Assembly (NCBI RefSeq): GCF_038502225.1
Contig: NW_027196484.1
Coordinates: forward strand, 25,546 to 89,545
Reading direction: 5' to 3'
Source: Cherax quadricarinatus
Taxonomy: Eukaryota > Arthropoda > Malacostraca > Decapoda > Parastacidae
Length of the DNA: 64,000 nucleotides
The notes beneath the pieces were generated by a model. That model did no database searches. It saw only the letters and a list, made by a program, of their open reading frames with translations, and was not told where the DNA came from. Positions 1 through 9,713 of the stretch are shown here, in pieces. The position numbers were made by a program, and so were the translations under genes. Positions within the stretch are counted from its first letter, which is position 1; every line of letters starts with the position of its first letter.

Positions 1-1566
1 GGAGGAATAACATCTTGTAGGAGTGAGGAAGAGCCAGTTGTGAGTGTGGGGGAAGTTCGTGAGGCAGTAGGTAAAATGAAAGGGGGTAAGGCAGCCGGGA
101 TTGATGGGATAAAGATAGAAATGTTAAAAGCAGGTGGGGATATAGTTTTGGAGTGGTTGGTGCAATTATTTAATAAATGTATGGAAGAGGGTAAGGTACC
201 TAGGGATTGGCAGAGAGCATGCATAGTTCCTTTGTATAAAGGCAAAGGGGATAAAAGAGAGTGCAAAAATTATAGGGGGATAAGTCTGTTGAGTATACCT
301 GGTAAAGTGTATGGTAGAGTTATTATTGAAAGAATTAAGAGTAAGACGGAGAATAGGATAGCAGATGAACAAGGAGGCTTTAGGAAAGGTAGGGGGTGTG
401 TGGACCAGGTGTTTACAGTGAAACATATAAGTGAACAGTATTTAGATAAGGCTAAAGAGGTCTTTGTGGCATTTATGGATTTGGAAAAGGCGTATGACAG
501 GGTGGATAGGGGGGCAATGTGGCAGATGTTGCAAGTGTATGGTGTAGGAGGTAGGTTACTGAAAGCAGTGAAGAGTTTTTACGAGGATAGTGAGGCTCAA
601 GTTAGAGTATGTAGGAAAGAGGGAAATTATTTCCCAGTAAAAGTAGGCCTTAGACAAGGATGTGTGATGTCACCGTGGTTGTTTAATATATTTATAGATG
701 GGGTTGTAAGAGAAGTAAATGCGAGGGTCTTGGCAAGAGGCGTGGAGTTAAAAGATAAAGAATCACACACAAAGTGGGAGTTGTCACAGCTGCTCTTTGC
801 TGATGACACTGTGCTCTTGGGAGATTCTGAAGAGAAGTTGCAGAGATTGGTGGATGAATTTGGTAGGGTGTGCAAAAGAAGAAAATTAAAGGTGAATACA
901 GGAAAGAGTAAGGTTATGAGGATAACAAAAAGATTAGGTGATGAAAGATTGAATATCAGATTGGAGGGAGAGAGTATGGAGGAGGTGAATGTATTCAGAT
1001 ATTTGGGAGTGGACGTGTCAGCGGATGGGTCTATGAAAGATGAGGTGAATCATAGAATTGATGAGGGGAAAAGAGTGAGTGGTGCACTTAGGAGTCTGTG
1101 GAGACAAAGAACTTTGTCCTTGGAGGCAAAGAGGGGAATGTATGAGAGTATAGTTTTACCAACGCTCTTATATGGGTGTGAAGCATGGGTGATGAATGTT
1201 GCAGCGAGGAGAAGGCTGGAGGCAGTGGAGATGTCATGTCTGAGGGCAATGTGTGGTGTGAATATAATGCAGAGAATTCGTAGTTTGGAAGTTAGGAGGA
1301 GGTGCGGGATTACCAAAACTGTTGTCCAGAGGGCTGAGGAAGGGTTGTTGAGGTGGTTCGGACATGTAGAGAGAATGGAGCGAAACAGAATGACTTCAAG
1401 AGTGTATCAGTCTGTAGTGGAAGGAAGGCGGGGTAGGGGTCGGCCTAGGAAAGGTTGGAGGGAGGGGGTAAAGGAGGTTTTGTGTGCGAGGGGCTTGGAC
1501 TTCCAGCAGGCATGCGTGAGCGTGTTTGATAGGAGTGAATGGAGACAAATGGTTTTTAATACTTGA
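1..1566 (+). CDS. RTE-like LINE reverse transcriptase, 5' partial
   Basis: Open from base 1 to TGA at 1564-1566 and continuing upstream of the window. It encodes the RT of an RTE-like LINE, which copies its own RNA at a nicked target. Visible landmarks are KGGKAAGIDGI (RT 0 region), the FRKGRGCVDQVF block, FMDLEKAYDRVDR with the first catalytic Asp, GLRQGCVMSPWLFNIFIDG, and LLFADDTVLLGDS with the FADD catalytic pair. The C-terminus has LLRWFGHVERM and RGRGRPRKGWREGV, typical of RTE-group proteins. No stop or frameshift is seen in this part, so the enzyme part could be functional. Confidence 0.92.
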   Translation, partial: GGITSCRSEEEPVVSVGEVREAVGKMKGGKAAGIDGIKIEMLKAGGDIVLEWLVQLFNKCMEEGKVPRDWQRACIVPLYKGKGDKRECKNYRGISLLSIPGKVYGRVIIERIKSKTENRIADEQGGFRKGRGCVDQVFTVKHISEQYLDKAKEVFVAFMDLEKAYDRVDRGAMWQMLQVYGVGGRLLKAVKSFYEDSEAQVRVCRKEGNYFPVKVGLRQGCVMSPWLFNIFIDGVVREVNARVLARGVELKDKESHTKWELSQLLFADDTVLLGDSEEKLQRLVDEFGRVCKRRKLKVNTGKSKVMRITKRLGDERLNIRLEGESMEEVNVFRYLGVDVSADGSMKDEVNHRIDEGKRVSGALRSLWRQRTLSLEAKRGMYESIVLPTLLYGCEAWVMNVAARRRLEAVEMSCLRAMCGVNIMQRIRSLEVRRRCGITKTVVQRAEEGLLRWFGHVERMERNRMTSRVYQSVVEGRRGRGRPRKGWREGVKEVLCARGLDFQQACVSVFDRSEWRQMVFNT

Positions 1567-1800
1567 CGTGCTGTTGGAGTGTGAGCAAAGTAACATTTAT
1601 GAAGGGGTTCAGGGAAACCGGCAGGCCGGACTTGAGTCCTGGAGATGGGAAGTACAGTGCCTGCACTCTGAAGGAGGGGTGTTAATGTTGCAGTTTAAAA
1701 ACTGTAGTGTAAAGCACCCTTCAGTGATGGAGTGAATGATGGTGAAAGTTTTTCTTTTTCGGGCCACCCTGCCTTGGTGGGAATCGGCCAGTGTGATAAT
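1..1800 (+). mobile_element. RTE-like LINE, copy 1 (5' cut by window edge)
   Basis: The 3' part of an RTE-like non-LTR element: reverse transcriptase plus a 3' tail of about 235 bases after the stop. The tail ends in 'gggccaccctgccttggtgg...gtgtgataat'. It is almost identical in sequence to the copies at 32553-33110, 34016-37597 and 45464-48006. A short deletion removed 'ctggcaagac' near 1722 compared with those copies. Confidence 0.9.
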
Positions 1801-2588
1801 GAACAGAGAAAATGTTATTTTAGTGCCAGGAATGTCTGCATTGTTTATTCTGGACCCTATTTTGAAATTGGCATCTGTTGAAATTTGTGTGAAATTGGCC
1901 AAATTGCCAATTTCTGACCACTTTATTGGGTAGTTGAAATAAGTGAATGGGCGGTTTCTTGTACTCAGTTGACAGACTAGAAGTAAATAAGTTTATTCAG
2001 GTATACACAAATACAGTTACATAGATTATCATACATAGCAGTGTATGTATAGAGAACCTAGGATAACCCAGAAAAGTCAGACAAAGTGACTTATTTCCAG
2101 TACCTGGCTTGGGCTTGCCATATATGATTTTTGGTAAATATTTTTTTTTTCTCGGTTGTTTGTTGGGCTATCTCATTGAAACTTGGGCAATGTATGATGG
2201 AAAGATGCTTCTTAATGTACAACAAAAATAAAAAAGACGGACGATAAATAAGGGAGTTCACTTCTCAGCCATTAGCCGTCTATTTGCAGTATATTTTCGT
2301 ATGGTTTTTATGGTTGTATTCTCATTTTTTTTAACTCATTTGATAGAATGGAAGATATATTACAGAAATAGACATGATTTTGATTGCTTTCATGGCGAAA
2401 AGTACCTTGAAATTGAGCTCAAAGTAGCGGAAATGTTTGATTTTTGCCAATGTTCAATGAACTTTGTGTAAGTCAAGTTGGTTAATTTTATTAAGTGTAT
2501 TCTAACCTAACCACTCTGTAATCCGGCAAACTCAGTAATCCGGCACACTACAGGTCCCAATGATGCCGGATTTGTGATGGAGGACCTG
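1801..2588 (+). mobile_element. composite DNA-transposon repeat (piggyBac-type interior plus Tigger-type end)
   Basis: The first ~180 bases (gaacagagaaaatgtt...) match the interior of the piggyBac-type elements at 14035-14215 and 15180-15360. The right end is a terminal repeat 'ggaggacctg' followed by TA, with an internal 'aatccggca' motif repeated. The whole block recurs inverted at 31644-32424. It holds no coding sequence I can recognise. Confidence 0.65.
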
Positions 2589-2590
2589 TA

Positions 2591-2632
2591 CTGGAGCACA
2601 GATCCAATTCCCTAGATCAAGAGCCCCATGAG
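2591..2632 (+). repeat. decapod-type SINE fragment
   Basis: A short piece carrying 'agatccaattccctagatca' and 'agagcccc', the 3' part of the SINE also seen at 40245-40460, 49055-49160 and 56512-56640. Confidence 0.5.
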
Positions 2633-3290
2633 ACTGTAGTTATACCAGTACTCCTATACGAGTGTGAAGCATGGGTGGTGAATGTTGCAACAAGGAGAAG
2701 GCTGGAGGCAGTGAAGGTGTTGTGTCTGAGGTCAGTGTGCAGTGTGAATATTATGCAGAGAATCCATAGTTTGTAAATTAGAAAGTGTAGGGTTACTAAA
2801 AGTATTATCCAGAGGGCTGAGAAGCGGTTGTTGAGGTGGTTCAGACACTTAGAGAGGATGGAATGAGATAGAATGACTTGGAGAGCAAACAAATCTGTAG
2901 TAGAAGGAAGGCAGGGTAGGGTTTGGCCTAGGAAAGGTATAGGAGGTTTTGTATGTGAGGAGCTTGGATTTCCGGTAAGCGTGCATGAGTGTGTTAGATA
3001 GGAGCTGGTGGAGACAAATGATTTTTATGATTTGACGTGCTGTTGGAGTGTTAGCAAAGTAATATTTATGAAGAGATTCAGGGAAACTGGTTAGCTTGAC
3101 TTGAATCTTAGAGGTGGGAATTACAATGCCAGTACTCTGAAGGAGGGGTGTTGATTTATTGCAGTTTTTTAACTGTAGTGTAGTGCTTCTGGCAAGACAG
3201 TGATGGAGTGAATGATGATGATGAAAGTGTTTCTTCTTTTTTCAGGTCACTCTTTCTTGGTGGGAAATGGATTGTGTGTTAATAAAAAAT
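2633..3290 (+). mobile_element. degenerate RTE-like LINE 3' end (+)
   Basis: Recognisable RTE C-terminal sequence (cgagtgtgaagcatgggtgg; ggctggaggcagtg; gagggctgagaag) followed by the 3' tail with 'ggtcactctttcttggtggg' and an A-rich end. Many stops and indels make it an old non-coding copy. Confidence 0.8.
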
Positions 3291-3321
3291 AGTAAAAAAT
3301 TATTTTATTCTTTTTCTGGCA

Positions 3322-3959
3322 TTTTTTTTTACCTCAGCCATCTCCCACCAGAGTAGGGTGATTCTTAAAAAGGAAACACATTCACCATCAATTATTCAAT
3401 TGCTGTCTTGCCAGAGGTCTTCTGACATCATTATTCAGACGGTCCCCTATAACTGCAACATCCCCATCTCTCTTTAGAATGTAGACACTACCCTTCTGAC
3501 CTCCCAGGACTTAAGTCTGGCTAACTGCCTACCTTGAATCAATTCATAAATGTTACCTTTCTCCCACTGCAACAGCACATCCATTGAAAGTGGCTGGATA
3601 CTTAAGCAGCCGACGCTCAAAATCTCCTTTATTCCACTAACCAATTCTGCAAATAATATTCATACTACACATTGCTTTTATATTCGACATCTCCAGTGTC
3701 TCTAACTTTCTTGCCGCAACATTCAAAACTCATGCCTCTCACCCATATAAAAGTGTTGGCACCACTATACTCTGATACTTTTTTTTTTGTCTTTTGGGTC
3801 CATAGATAAACTGCATTTTTTATGTGGATGCCTAAACACACCACCTACCCTTTTTTTTTTTAACTCGTTTATTGTGTAGTTCACCTTGTTTTCCATAGAC
3901 CCAAATATCTTAATACATGTGTCCTCAAAACTCCTTCCCTCCAATCTGATATACATGTA
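3322..3959 (-). mobile_element. degenerate RTE-like LINE 3' end (-)
   Basis: Reverse-strand RTE tail ('ctcccaccagagtagggtga' near the left end, 'ggacttaagtctggctaa' inside), continuing into RT coding remnants ('acccatataaaagtgttgg', 'cctccaatctgatat'). It is convergent with the previous fragment and ends at the TA target of the next element. Confidence 0.75.
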
Positions 3960-4464
3960 TATATACAGGTCTCCCTCAACATTTGCGAGGGTTAGGGGAT
4001 CAAGATCCTCGCGAATGTTGAAAAACCTTGAATGTTTGGTACCCCAATATATTGTAGGGAAATATAATACAATACTGCTTCCTTAACTTGTTGAACCATG
4101 AACAATCATAAAATACATGAAAACATCGTAAATTGTACTAAATATATACATGTTATGCTTTAATAACATGTATGTTGTTCAATACCACAGACTCCACCAA
4201 TGCCTCCACCACTTCCCCAACCACTGCGAGTCCCTACTACCCTCCCTCCGACCCCCGCAACTGGCAGCCAGCCCTCCCACCACTCAGTGTGGTGAGTGTT
4301 TTGTTTGTTCATTATTTGCTATTAAACTACAGTATAAATAATGTAAACCCATTCATGACTGCATATTGGAATGGCTATTCGGACAGGTATTGGACGGTGA
4401 CATCATGTGTTTAGTCTTGAACACAGCAAAGAATCAAACATTTCTGCTACTGCTAATAATAACA

Positions 4465-4500
<36 letters not shown>

Positions 4501-4743
4501 TAATAATAATACGATATAATTGAAGAAGGAAATTGTACAAAAATACAAGGGAGTGGTTGACACATCGTCAGTGTGACTTTGTTTATGCTGGAGTGAACAT
4601 TAGTCTCCCTGCTCTTCCAAACATTTCACAATAATTCAGCGGTTGAGGCAGTGGTATTTAATAACATATATGTTATAAATAATAATAGTACATATTAATA
4701 ACATGTATTATTATTATTAATAACATGTATGTTATTAAATACC

Positions 4744-5660
4744 ACTGCCTCAATCGCTTCCTCACCAGCTGCCTCACCCACTGCCTCAGTTGCTGCTTCA
4801 ACAGTTGCCTCAACAGCTGCCTCAACAGCTGCCTCAACAGCTGCCTCAATCGCTGCCTCAACAGCTGCCTCAGTGACCACTGCCTCAATCGCTGCCTCAA
4901 CAGCTGCCTCACCCACTGCCTCAATCGCTGCCTCAACAGCTGCCTCAACAGCTGCCTCAGTCGCTGCCTCAACAGCTGCCTCAGTGACCACTGCCTCAAT
5001 CGCTGCCTCAACAGCTGCCTCAATTGCTGCCTCAACAGCTGCCTCATGCACTGCCTCACCCACTGCCTCAATCGCTGCCTCAACAGCTGCCTCAATCGCT
5101 GCCTCAACAGCTGCCTCAATCGCTGCCTCAACAGCTGCCTCATGCACTGCCTCATGCACTGCCTTATGCACTGCCTCAACAGCTGCCTCACCCACTGCCT
5201 CAATCGCTGCCTCAACAGCTGCCTCACCCACTGCCTCAATAACTGCCTCACCCACTGCCTCAATAGCTGCCTCACCCACTGCCTCAATTGCTGCCTCAAC
5301 AGCTGCCTCACCCACTGCCTCAATAGCTGCCTCAACCACTGCCTCAATGCTGCCTGCCTCAAGCTGCCTCAGCTGCCTCAACAGCTGCCTCAACAGCTGC
5401 CTCAACAGCTGCCTCAACAGCTGCCTCAATCGCTGCCTCAACAGCTGCCTCACCCACTGCCTCAATAGCTGCCTCAACCACTGCCTCAACAGCTGCCTCA
5501 ACAGCTGCCTCACCCACTGCCTCAATCGCTGCCTCACCCACTGCCTCAATTGCTGCCTCAATTGCTGCCTCAATCGCTGCCTCAACAGCTGCCTCAACAG
5601 CTGCCTCAACAGCTGCCTCAACAGCTGCCTCAACAGCTGCCTCAACCACTGCCTCTACCA
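4744..5660 (+). repeat. 12-bp minisatellite (ctgcctcaacag)n, about 75 units
   Basis: A tandem array of a 12-base unit 'ctgcctcaacag' with variants (atcg, caccca, gtgacca). The unit length is a multiple of three with no stop in several frames. It therefore produces long false frames on both strands (poly Leu-Pro-Gln-Gln, Ala-Ser-Thr, Val-Glu-Ala). Copy 2 of the host transposon has only about two units at the same place. Confidence 0.95.
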
Positions 5661-5823
5661 CTCCAGTCGCACTCAATCTACAAGCACCAAACACAATGAA
5701 TTATTGTGAAATGTTTGGAAGAGCAGGGAGACTAATGCTCACTCCAGCATAAACAAAGCCACACTGACGATGTGTCAACCACTCCCTCGTATTTTTGTAC
5801 AACTTCCTTCTTCAATTATATCG

Positions 5824-5855
<32 letters not shown>

Positions 5856-5863
5856 CTTTCTTT

Positions 5864-6319
5864 CAACACACCGGCCGTATCCCACCGAGGCGGGGTGGCC
5901 CAAAAGGAAAAACGAAAGTTTCTCCTTTTACATTTAGTAATATATACAGGAGAAGAGGTTACTAGCCCCTTGCTCCCGGCATTTTAGTCGCCTCTTACAA
6001 CACGCATGGCTTACGGAGGAAGAATTCTGTTCCACTTCCCCATGGAGATAAGAGGAAATAAACAAGAATAAGAACTAGAAAGAAAATAGAAGAAAACCCA
6101 GAGGGGTGTGTATATATGTGCTTGTACATGTATGTGTAGTGTGACCTAAGTGTAAGTAGAAGTAGCAAGACGTACCTGAAATCTTGCATGTTCATGAGAC
6201 AGAAAAAAGGACACCAGCAATCCTACCATCATGTAAAACAATTACAGGCTTTCGTTTTACACTCACTTGGCAGGACGGTAGTACCTCCCTGGGCGGTTGC
6301 TGTCTACCAACCTACTACC
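5864..6319 (-). mobile_element. non-autonomous RTE-derived element, nested (-)
   Basis: Read on the minus strand it starts with ggtagtaggttggtagacag, the 5' end of the full RTE at 34016. It runs through the 5' leader (ccatggggaagtgg; aagccatgcgtgttgtaaga), then jumps to the RTE 3' tail 'gggccaccccgcctcggtgg'. There is no coding region. It sits in a (tta)n stretch of the right arm of the surrounding transposon. Confidence 0.85.
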
Positions 6320-6734
6320 TACATTATTCTTATTATTATTATTATTATTACTATTACTATTGTTATTATTAGCAGTAGCAGAAATGTTTGATTCTTTGCT
6401 GTGTTCAAGAGTAAACACATGTCACCGTCTAATACCTGTCCGAATAACCATTCCAATATGCAGTCATGAATGGGTTTACATTATTTATACTGCAGTTTAA
6501 TAGCAAATAATGAACAAACAAAACACTCACCACACTGAGTGGTGGGAGGGTTGGCTGCCAGTTGCGGGGGTCGGAGGGAGGGTAGTAGGGACTTGCAGGT
6601 GGCGGGAAACTTGAATATGATTTGGCGGCTGGGAATTTGGCAGTTGGGAATTTGGCGGTTGGGAATTCGTGAATGTGTGAAGCCAGCGAAAGCTGAAAAC
6701 GTGAATGTTGAGGGAGACCTGTAATCTTTCATTG

Positions 6735-6989
6735 CATAGACTTTTTTGTTCCTCTCATCTCCTTACTCTTTTTCTCTGTTCACTTTTCATTTCTTTCTCT
6801 TACATACCCTCTCAGATTCATCAACCAGCTCTTGCAGCTTATCTTCAGAATCTCTCCCAAAATAACTGTCATACGCAGGGAGTGACTGTGACAACTACTT
6901 TGTATCTGATCCATCATATTTAAATCCTACACCTTTATCCAATACCCTAGCATTTACTTCTTTTGCAACCCCATCTATAAATATGTTAA
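6735..6989 (-). mobile_element. old RTE-like LINE, minus strand, part 1
   Basis: Minus-strand RT remnant: a frame gives NIFIDGVAKEVNARVLDKGV, homologous to the NIFIDGVVREVNARVLARGV block of the intact copies. It is split from part 2 (8853-9645) by a TTAA-flanked insertion; TTAA is at 6986-6989 and again at 8853-8856. Confidence 0.8.
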
Positions 6990-7046
6990 CCCCTAAACAG
7001 TCCAAACGTATATATAGGTTCTTACGTGTAGCGCCCCAAACGTATA

Positions 7047-8629
7047 CGTTGGACCCCTGCCTTACGAACGCATCGCGTTGCGTTAAATCCGCCATACAAA
7101 GCATTTGAATGCAAAAAATTTGCCTTGCCTAATGATAAAAAACTTGCCTTACGTGATTCATCTGGGACGCGTCCCACGTGTGGCCTCAGCGCCAGTGTTT
7201 ATAAGCCAGCCAGTGCGGCCACATCTACGCATACATTCGGTACATTTCACATTATCCCAGTGTTTTTAGTGCTTGTAACTGCAAAATAAGTCACCATGGA
7301 CCCCAAGAAAGCTTCTAGTGCCATCCCTGTGGTAAAAAGGGCAAGAATTAGTATGGAATTGAAAAAAGAGATTAAGGAAATGTGTGGGTTGAACTGCAAA
7401 CCTTTACGGATGAAAATCACCCTGACACAGCTACTGCAAGCCATGTTGGCAACCTGTACAATGAAAGTTAAGACACATGTGCAACATCTGGATATCTTTA
7501 TTGAAGACGTTTCGCCAACCAGTGGCTTTATCAATACAGATTCTAGGACATAATTGGAAGACAGAACTATATACAAAAGATGAGGTAATCAGTCCCTCAG
7601 CCTTGGAGTTAGTGTTCACAGCATCGTGGTGAAGGAGAATCTGGAGCAAAGGCAAGAAGACTGGCGGTTATATAGGCGTCAGTGGATAAGGACGTGCAGC
7701 AGACGAGGGCATAGTCGTATTGTCGGTATTTTATACCTTTCTTGCACAACTTGTCAGACACTGCAACATCATGGAATCTTGGTTCAGAGGACATCTACAA
7801 GACCTTCTTCACGGCTGCTACAACTAACCCATCTCTTTGGGAAGGACCTACTTCCACTGGGGAATCCCGCCTACCAGTGACTATGCCCTTGTCTGCTGCA
7901 CGTCCTTATCCACTGACGCCTATATAACCGCCAGTCTTCTTGCCTTTGCTCCAGATTCTCCTTCACCATGATGCTGCGAACACTAACTCCAAGGCTGAGG
8001 GACTGATTACCTCATCTTGTGTATATAGTTCTACTGTCTTCCAATTATGTCCTAGAATCTGTGTTGATAAAGCCACTGGTTGGCGAAACGTCTACAATAA
8101 AGATATCCAGATGTTGCATGTGTGTCTTAACTTTCATATTGTCGGTATTTTATACCTTTCTTGCACAACCTGTACAATGACAATGTTATGGCCCATTTTT
8201 AGGAAAGTCTTAAAGGAACGGGAGGTACAGAGCTCTATGGACAGATTTGTTGTGCGACAGAGGTCCAGTGACTCTCAAGCTGGTTCTAGTGGCATTAAAA
8301 GAAGAAGGGAAGTAACCCTGGAAAAGAACTTGCTACCACAAGTCCTAATGGAAGGGGATTCCCCTTCTAAACAATAACTTCCACACTTTCCCCTCCTCCC
8401 ATTACATCAATCATCACCAGATCTTCAATAAAGGTAAGTGTCATGTATTCTATTCTTAGTAGAGAAGTAATTGTGCATGTCTTCTTTTTTTTTCATACTT
8501 TGGGGTGTCAGGAACAGATTAATTTGATTTCCATTATTTCTTATGGAGAAAATTAATTCGGCTAACGATAATTTCGGCTTACGATGAGCTCTCAGGAACG
8601 GATTAATTTTGTAAGGCGGGGTTCCACTG
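7047..8629 (+). mobile_element. Tigger/pogo-type element with transposase remnants
   Basis: Ends are cgttggacccctgcc and ggcggggttccactg, with TA outside, resembling the CAGTGGACCCCC ends of the elements at 42153 and 49492. At 7296 a start in a good context opens MDPKKASSAIPVVKRARIS, the N-terminus of Tigger transposases. At about 8190-8377 the C-terminus survives: FRKVLKEREVQSSMDRFVV and GSSGIKRRREVTLEKN, ending GDSPSKQ and stop. The catalytic DDE core is missing. A Penelope-derived fold-back lies between these pieces. Confidence 0.85.
7464..8134. mobile_element. Penelope-derived fold-back inside the Tigger
   Basis: Two arms (about 7464-7716 and 7879-8134) are inverted copies of each other around a 160-base spacer. 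Each arm carries the Penelope-type end 'gataaagccactggttggcg' followed by aaacg and 'aataaagatatccagatgtt'. Penelope elements often occur as such partial inverted duplexes. Only the untranslated end is present. Confidence 0.7.
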
Positions 8630-8852
8630 TATATACATTTTAATTTTCCTGCCTCCAAATTTGGCACAATTGCCCTGAGATGCCTGGTCAGCATAGAATG
8701 GGTCTTAACACTCAGTGTACATCATATTAAAAAAATCTGGGACCACTTAGTACCTTGTGCTCTTTTTTTTCTATAATTTTTTTTTTTTTTTGTCAAAAAT
8801 ATTCGGGGCGCTGCACAAGTGAACGTATATGTACCTTTGTACCGTTTAAGGG

Positions 8853-9645
8853 TTAAACAACCATAGTGACATCACATATCCCTGTCTGAGTCCTACTTTC
8901 ACTGAGGAATAGTCCCTATATCTCTTTCTCTCCTACATATCCTAACCTGAGCCCCACCACCAACAGAAAAACATTTTTACTGATTTTAGAAACCTGTTTG
9001 TAACCTCTGCCACACTGCTACCCTATCCACCCTATCATATATATGCCTTTTCTAAATCCATAAATTCAGTGAACACATCTTTACCCCTCATCTGAGTATT
9101 GTTCACTTTTACTAATCGATAAAGGTCTGATCTATGCATCCCCTACCCTTACTAAATCATCCTTGTTCCAGTGCAATCCTATTTTCTTTCTTGCTCCTAA
9201 CTCTTTCAGTAAAATATTTATCATACATGTGAATTGGTATACTCAACAAGCTTATCTTATAATTCTTACACTCTTTCTTGTCCCCTTTTACCTTATACAA
9301 AGTCACTGCTTGTTCAGCCAATCCTTAGGTACCTTCCCTTCTTTCATGCTTATATTGAATACTAACCACTCCAACATTATATCCCCACCTGTTTTTAACA
9401 TTTCTGTCATAATTCAGCCTCTCCCTGATGTCTTGTCCCCTTTTCATTCTACCCACTGCCCACTGATTTTGCTTTATCCATCTCAGGCTCCTCCTCACTT
9501 TTATGTGATGGTTTTGCCTCCCTGCTCATTGCATGAAACCACTGCCTTCTTTCATCATTAACATTGAACAATTTGTTGAAATATTGTCTTCATCTTCCCA
9601 TCTAACATCTCTCTTCTTTTGTTTTCATCTGCCTAGCCAACTGAG
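8853..9645 (-). mobile_element. old RTE-like LINE, minus strand, part 2
   Basis: Continues part 1 after the TTAA insertion, reading backwards through RT (taaacaaccatag complements the PWLFN region; 'taaggtctgatctatgcat' is near the AYDR block). It reaches the middle of the protein and shows many stops. Its left end is the fresh CR1 insertion. Confidence 0.8.
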
Positions 9646-9713
9646 GTCAGTGGTCACCTGCGGTCATACCTGTCCTAATGTCTGGGAGTTAGCGTGGGGT
9701 GTTACCAAGCACC

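Larger units (their letters stand above)
3966..6721 (+). mobile_element. palindromic TA-flanked DNA transposon, copy 1
   Basis: The ends are inverted repeats: CAGGTCTCCCTCAACATT on the left and its complement, AATGTTGAGGGAGACCTG, on the right, with TA on both outer sides (3964-3965, 6722-6723). TA duplication and CAGG/CCTG ends fit Tc1/mariner-pogo (Tigger-type) non-autonomous elements. Inside are two long inverted arms (about 4223-4640 and 5697-6600). The loop between them holds the 12-bp minisatellite at 4744-5660, and the right arm is interrupted by an RTE-derived insertion (5864-6319). The open frames inside are repeat artefacts and no transposase is visible. Copy 2 is at 44047-45463, inverted. 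Confidence 0.85.
6990..8852 (+). mobile_element. piggyBac-type element with TTAA duplication
   Basis: It starts CCCCTAAACAGTCC and ends ccgtttaaGGG, directly bracketed by TTAA on both sides and sitting inside one interrupted RTE copy. This is the target duplication and C(3)/G(3) end pattern of piggyBac. No piggyBac transposase is visible inside. A Tigger-type element occupies most of the interior (7047-8629). Confidence 0.8.

Noticed and set aside
4673..5709. Several long frames of 230-330 residues on both strands, rich in Leu-Arg-Gln, Ala-Ser or Pro-Gln
   Set aside because: They follow from a 12-base tandem unit with no stop codon. Frames on both strands and in several phases are equally long, which a real gene would not show.
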